Positions 34,971-37,685 of a stretch of DNA of 37,685 nt are shown here, in pieces (the first letter of the stretch is position 1; the number at the start of each line of letters is the position of its first letter). A program made the position numbers and the translations under genes. The DNA is from Opitutia bacterium (GTDB taxonomy: Bacteria; Verrucomicrobiota; Verrucomicrobiia; Opitutales; Opitutaceae): positions 1 through 37,685 of the forward strand of contig CANFSZ010000022.1 of the NCBI GenBank assembly GCA_947449835.1, given 5' to 3'. The notes under the pieces were generated by a model that made no database searches, was not told the DNA's origin, and was given only the letters and a program-made list of their open reading frames with translations.

Positions 34971-35420
34971 ATGTCTTCTATCTACGAAACCCTCCGTGCC
35001 GACATCATTGTTGCCATGAAAGCCCGCGACAGCGTCACCACGACGGCGCTGCGTACCGCCGATGCCGCGATCAAGCGCGCGGCCATGGACGGCAACAAAG
35101 AAATCGATGACGTGCTCTCGCTCGCGACTCTGCGTAAGGCCGTAAAAAATCTCACCGACGCCAATCTCGAGTTCGCCAAAGGCGGTCGCGCCGATCTGGT
35201 CGCCACCAACGAGATTGAGATCAAGATTCTCCAAAAATATCTCCCCGCCGGTCTCGATGCCGCCAAGCTCGAAGCCTTGATCGCCGAGGCGATCGCGAGC
35301 ACGGGTGCGACGACGAAGAAAGAAATGGGTAAAGTCATCGGCGCGCTCAAAGCTCATCCCGACGCGGCGCTCATCGACTTCGGCGCGGTCAGCAAACTCG
35401 TTCAATCAAAACTGGTCTGA
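34971..35420 (+). CDS. GatB/YqeY domain protein
   Basis: This 149-residue cytoplasmic protein matches YqeY: TLRADIIVAMKARDSVTTTALR, then KNLTDANLEFAKGGRADLVA, EIEIKILQKYLPAGLD and GKVIGALKAHPDAALIDFG. YqeY shares the tail domain of the GatB subunit of tRNA amidotransferases and may bind tRNA; its cellular function is not established. ATG 34971 gives the standard length; the frame runs further upstream only as antisense to DUF2237. It ends about 28 bp before a bidirectional terminator shared with speA. Confidence 0.92.
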   Translation: MSSIYETLRADIIVAMKARDSVTTTALRTADAAIKRAAMDGNKEIDDVLSLATLRKAVKNLTDANLEFAKGGRADLVATNEIEIKILQKYLPAGLDAAKLEALIAEAIASTGATTKKEMGKVIGALKAHPDAALIDFGAVSKLVQSKLV

Positions 35421-35448
35421 GTAATAGCTAGCTGCGCGCTTAAAAATC

Positions 35449-35488
35449 AAAACGGCGCCACCGGCTTTAATCCGGGGCGCCGTTTTTT
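35449..35488. terminator. Bidirectional rho-independent terminator
   Basis: AAAACGGCGCC at 35449-35459 pairs with GGCGCCGTTTT at 35476-35486, and CCGG at 35461-35464 pairs with CCGG at 35472-35475, leaving a 7-base loop and a single bulged A. A T run follows on the plus strand (35483-35488), and an A-rich stretch precedes it (35442-35452), giving T's on the minus strand. It lies between the converging yqeY-like gene and speA and can serve both. Confidence 0.93.
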
Positions 35489-35509
35489 GCTTTCGATCGG
35501 TCGAGGGCG

Positions 35510-37453
35510 TTAAGCCTTCTTTTTCCGGCCGGTCTTGGCCTCGATGTTCAAGTAGGTCTTGTTGAGCATCTGGCTTTCGTAGAGTTCGAGGAGACGTACG
35601 CCTTCGCGTGGTTTTACGATGTCTTTTTTCGTCGCGAGATCGATCTGCGCCTTCATCTTGCGGCAGAGTTCTTCCTGCTGGTATTGGACGCCTTCGAGGA
35701 CGTCGGCGATGCGGCTGCCGCTCAACGCTTCTTCGATGTAGAAGCCGTTAGGTTCATCGTCTTCGAGGAAGACGTGGACCTCGTTGACGCGGCCGAAGAG
35801 GTTGTGGAGGTCGCCCATGATGTCCTGATAGGCGCCGGTGAGAAACACGCCGAGGTAGTAAGGTTTCCCGTTGAGCGGGTGGAGCGTGATGTAGTCCTTG
35901 GTGTCCTGCAGATCGATGAAGCTGCTGATCTTGCCGTCGGAGTCGCACGTGATGTCGGCGAGGATGGCGTTGACCGTGGGCTTTTCGTTGAGGCGATGGA
36001 GTGGGGCGACAGGGAAGAGTTGCTTGAGCGCCCAGTGATCGAGAAGCGATTGGAAGACCGAGAAATTGCAGACGTATTGGTCGGCGAGGAGCTTGTTGAG
36101 ATCGTGGAGTTCCTCGGGTTGATAGCCGGCTTTCTGGCCTTCTTTGGCGATCTGTTCGCAGATTTGCCAAAACAGGGATTCGGCGGCGGCGCGGTTTTCG
36201 AGGTCGAGGTAACCGAGATTAAAGAGCGACAGCGCTTCTTCCTTTTTCTGCGTGGCGTCGTGAAAACGTTCGAGGCGACCGAGCTTGGTCTTGTTCTTCA
36301 ACATAACTTCAAGGTCTTCGACGACCTTGTTTTTGACCTTGGGCTGGTGCTGTTGGCCGAGCGATTCGCGTTTGTTGATGCGCTCGAAGACTTCGACGAC
36401 GAGGAGCGAGTGCGGGGCTACGATGGCGCGGCCGGATTCGCTCACGATGTCGGGCACGGCGACGCGCGAGGCGGTGCAAATCTCGCGGATGTTGAAGACG
36501 ACGTCGCGGGCGTATTCCTCCATCGAGTAGTTCATCGAGCTCTCGAAGTTCGTGCGCGATCCGTCGTAGTCGACGCCAAGACCGCCGCCGACATCGAGGT
36601 AACCCATCGGGAAGCCCATCTTCGCGAGTTGGCAATAGAAGCGCGTGGCTTCGATGACGGCGTTCTTGATCGTGATGATGTTGGGGACCTGCGAGCCGAT
36701 ATGAAAATGGACGAGGCGCAGGCAGGACTCGAGTTTGGCTTCGCGGAGCTTTTCGCACGCGAAGAGAATTTCGGCCGTGTTGAGGCCGAACTTGGCGTTG
36801 TCGCCGGTGGACATGGCCCATTTGCCTTCGCCGCGTGTCTGGAGTTTGGCGCGGAAACCGATCATGGGCTTCACGCCGACTTCTTCGGAGATCTTGATGA
36901 TGTCGTCGATTTCGGAGAGCTGCTCGACGACGAGGATGATTTTCTTGCCGAGCTTGCGGGCGAGGAGCGCGAGGCGGATGTAATCGTGATCCTTGTAGCC
37001 GTTGCAGATGATGAGGCGGTTGGCGCCTTCGTGCATCGCGATGGCGATCATCAGCTCGGGCTTGGAGCCGGCTTCGAGACCGTAATTAAAATCTTTGCCG
37101 GCGGCGACGATCTCGTCGACGACCTCGCGCAGTTGGTTGACCTTGATCGGGAATACGCCGCGGTAGCTGCCTTTGTAGCCCTCTTGTTTGATGGCTTTGT
37201 TGAAGACGCCGTTGAGCTGGGCGACGCGATGGCGCAGGAGATCTTGGAAACGGATCACCAGCGGAGCCTTGAGGCCCATGCCGACGGCTTCGTTAATCAC
37301 GTCGAGCGCGCGGATGCCGCGGCCGTCGGCGAGCGGCTGGACGTTCAAGAAGCCGGCGTCATCAACAGAGAGGTGGCCGGAGCCCCAGCGCTTGAACCCA
37401 TAGAGTTCTTCGGACTTGGCGGCGGACCAGGAGGAGGCGGATTTACTTTTCAA
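35510..37453 (-). CDS. speA: Biosynthetic arginine decarboxylase
   Basis: This 647-residue PLP enzyme of the fold-III (alanine racemase-like) group decarboxylates arginine to agmatine, the first step of the agmatine route to putrescine. The PLP lysine is Lys104 in FPIKVNQ. Family blocks include NYGLEAGSKPELM, ICNGYKDHDYIRLAL, KWAMSTGDNAKFGL, LVHFHIGSQVPNI, DVGGGLGVDYDG, SESGRAIVAPH, ITCDSDGKI and FLTGAYQDIMGDLHNLFGR. Length is normal for SpeA (about 630-660). No ATG is available at the 5' end; TTG 37453 gives a start matching the family length, but no Shine-Dalgarno sequence supports it. It is divergent from yajC and ends near a shared bidirectional terminator. Confidence 0.94.
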   Translation of the reverse strand: MKSKSASSWSAAKSEELYGFKRWGSGHLSVDDAGFLNVQPLADGRGIRALDVINEAVGMGLKAPLVIRFQDLLRHRVAQLNGVFNKAIKQEGYKGSYRGVFPIKVNQLREVVDEIVAAGKDFNYGLEAGSKPELMIAIAMHEGANRLIICNGYKDHDYIRLALLARKLGKKIILVVEQLSEIDDIIKISEEVGVKPMIGFRAKLQTRGEGKWAMSTGDNAKFGLNTAEILFACEKLREAKLESCLRLVHFHIGSQVPNIITIKNAVIEATRFYCQLAKMGFPMGYLDVGGGLGVDYDGSRTNFESSMNYSMEEYARDVVFNIREICTASRVAVPDIVSESGRAIVAPHSLLVVEVFERINKRESLGQQHQPKVKNKVVEDLEVMLKNKTKLGRLERFHDATQKKEEALSLFNLGYLDLENRAAAESLFWQICEQIAKEGQKAGYQPEELHDLNKLLADQYVCNFSVFQSLLDHWALKQLFPVAPLHRLNEKPTVNAILADITCDSDGKISSFIDLQDTKDYITLHPLNGKPYYLGVFLTGAYQDIMGDLHNLFGRVNEVHVFLEDDEPNGFYIEEALSGSRIADVLEGVQYQQEELCRKMKAQIDLATKKDIVKPREGVRLLELYESQMLNKTYLNIEAKTGRKKKA

Positions 37454-37485
37454 TGCGGATCGGGAGGAGGTGATAGGGCTTGCTT

Positions 37486-37514
37486 TTGCAGTCTGAGAAT
37501 TGATTTCCTATACG
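37486..37514 (+). promoter_or_regulatory. Candidate sigma-70-like promoter for yajC
   Basis: TTGCAG at 37486-37491 and TATACG at 37509-37514 are separated by 17 bases, the optimal spacing. A transcript starting about 7 bases downstream would have a leader of roughly 22 bases before ATG 37543. The assignment is by eye; the -10 box is imperfect. Confidence 0.45.
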
Positions 37515-37542
37515 TTTCTTTTTTCAAAATCCGCAACACGCA

Positions 37543-37685
37543 ATGACGAATATGCATTCCTTCACCTCTTCCTTCATCCAGTTCGCTCAAACCGCAGCCC
37601 CCGGCCAAGGTCCCGGAGCGGCCGGCCCCTGGTGGCAGATGCTGCTTTTTTACGGCCTCATCGCTGGTGGATTTTATTTTCTCTT
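37543..37685 (+). CDS. yajC: Probable YajC, preprotein translocase accessory subunit (3' end outside window)
   Basis: Only the first 47 residues are present. The ATG is followed by MTNMHSFTSSFIQFAQTAAP, a Gly/Pro/Ala-rich spacer and the start of a membrane helix, WWQMLLFYGLIAGGFYFLL. This matches YajC, a small single-span protein whose helix is normally followed by LIRPQ-type sequence just beyond the window. YajC associates with SecDF in the Sec translocon. A second in-frame ATG occurs 9 bases later. Because only the N-terminus is visible, another small single-span protein is possible. Confidence 0.65.
   Translation, partial: MTNMHSFTSSFIQFAQTAAPGQGPGAAGPWWQMLLFYGLIAGGFYFL

Noticed and set aside
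34509-35405. Extension of the DUF2237 frame to 298 codons
   Set aside because: The extra part is antisense to the well-supported YqeY-like gene and is not DUF2237-like; the family starts just before NVLGGPL.
35684-37546. 620-codon open frame antisense to speA
   Set aside because: speA is unambiguous on the minus strand; the antisense translation is Asp/Glu/Val/Phe-rich low-complexity sequence typical of a GC-rich shadow frame.

Overview
The window looks like chromosome of a Gram-negative member of the Verrucomicrobiota, most likely an Opitutaceae-type (Opitutia) bacterium. The basis is the GC-rich sequence, weak or absent Shine-Dalgarno sites, a Rho factor with a very long Ser/Lys/Gly-rich N-terminal extension, a secreted-protein C-terminal domain of a kind common in that phylum, a Kdo transferase implying LPS, and the gene order coaE-rho-pilB-like-pilT-pilB-pilC. 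No rRNA, tRNA, CRISPR array, prophage or insertion sequence was seen. Taxonomy is inferred from protein character only.

Layout. 1-1.6 kb: the 3' end of a secreted protein, then an exported formylglycine-generating enzyme (sulfatase activator) with both active-site cysteines. 1.8-4.4 kb: zwf and an opcA-like partner (oxidative pentose phosphate entry). 4.4-4.9 kb: an isolated C-terminal fragment of a ComM/YifB Mg-chelatase-like protein, probably a gene remnant. 5.1-13.5 kb: coaE, rho, two PilB/GspE-type assembly ATPases flanking a PilT retraction ATPase, and PilC, all on the plus strand with short gaps or overlaps. 13.5-15.7 kb (minus): an overlapping three-gene operon of PPP-type metallophosphatase, isochorismatase-fold hydrolase and a YhaM-like OB-fold/HD protein. 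15.8-17.6 kb (plus): an unrecognised protein and an RlmI-type rRNA methyltransferase. 17.7-22.8 kb (minus): a small exported coiled-coil protein, enolase with a textbook terminator, and a large M16 peptidase.

22.9-29.1 kb: waaA (plus) converges on a tightly packed minus-strand operon that reads, in transcription order, GT4 glycosyltransferase, MGDG-synthase/UgtP-like glycosyltransferase, YegS/DAG-kinase-like lipid kinase, PlcP/LpxH-like metallophosphoesterase, DUF1275 membrane protein. Three of these genes are joined by 4-bp overlaps. I read this as a candidate membrane-lipid remodelling module (phospholipid to diacylglycerol to glycolipid, with a kinase returning lipid to the phosphorylated pool). 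It is the most interesting system here.

29.2-37.7 kb: a SNF2-family helicase divergent from the lipid operon; a PTS EIIA-domain protein translationally coupled to a CLC chloride channel/transporter with CBS domains; a small VF530/DUF2237 pair (minus); a YqeY-like protein (plus) sharing a bidirectional terminator with biosynthetic arginine decarboxylase speA (minus); and the start of what is probably yajC, running off the right edge. Start codons are often uncertain because Shine-Dalgarno signals are poor; choices are explained per gene.
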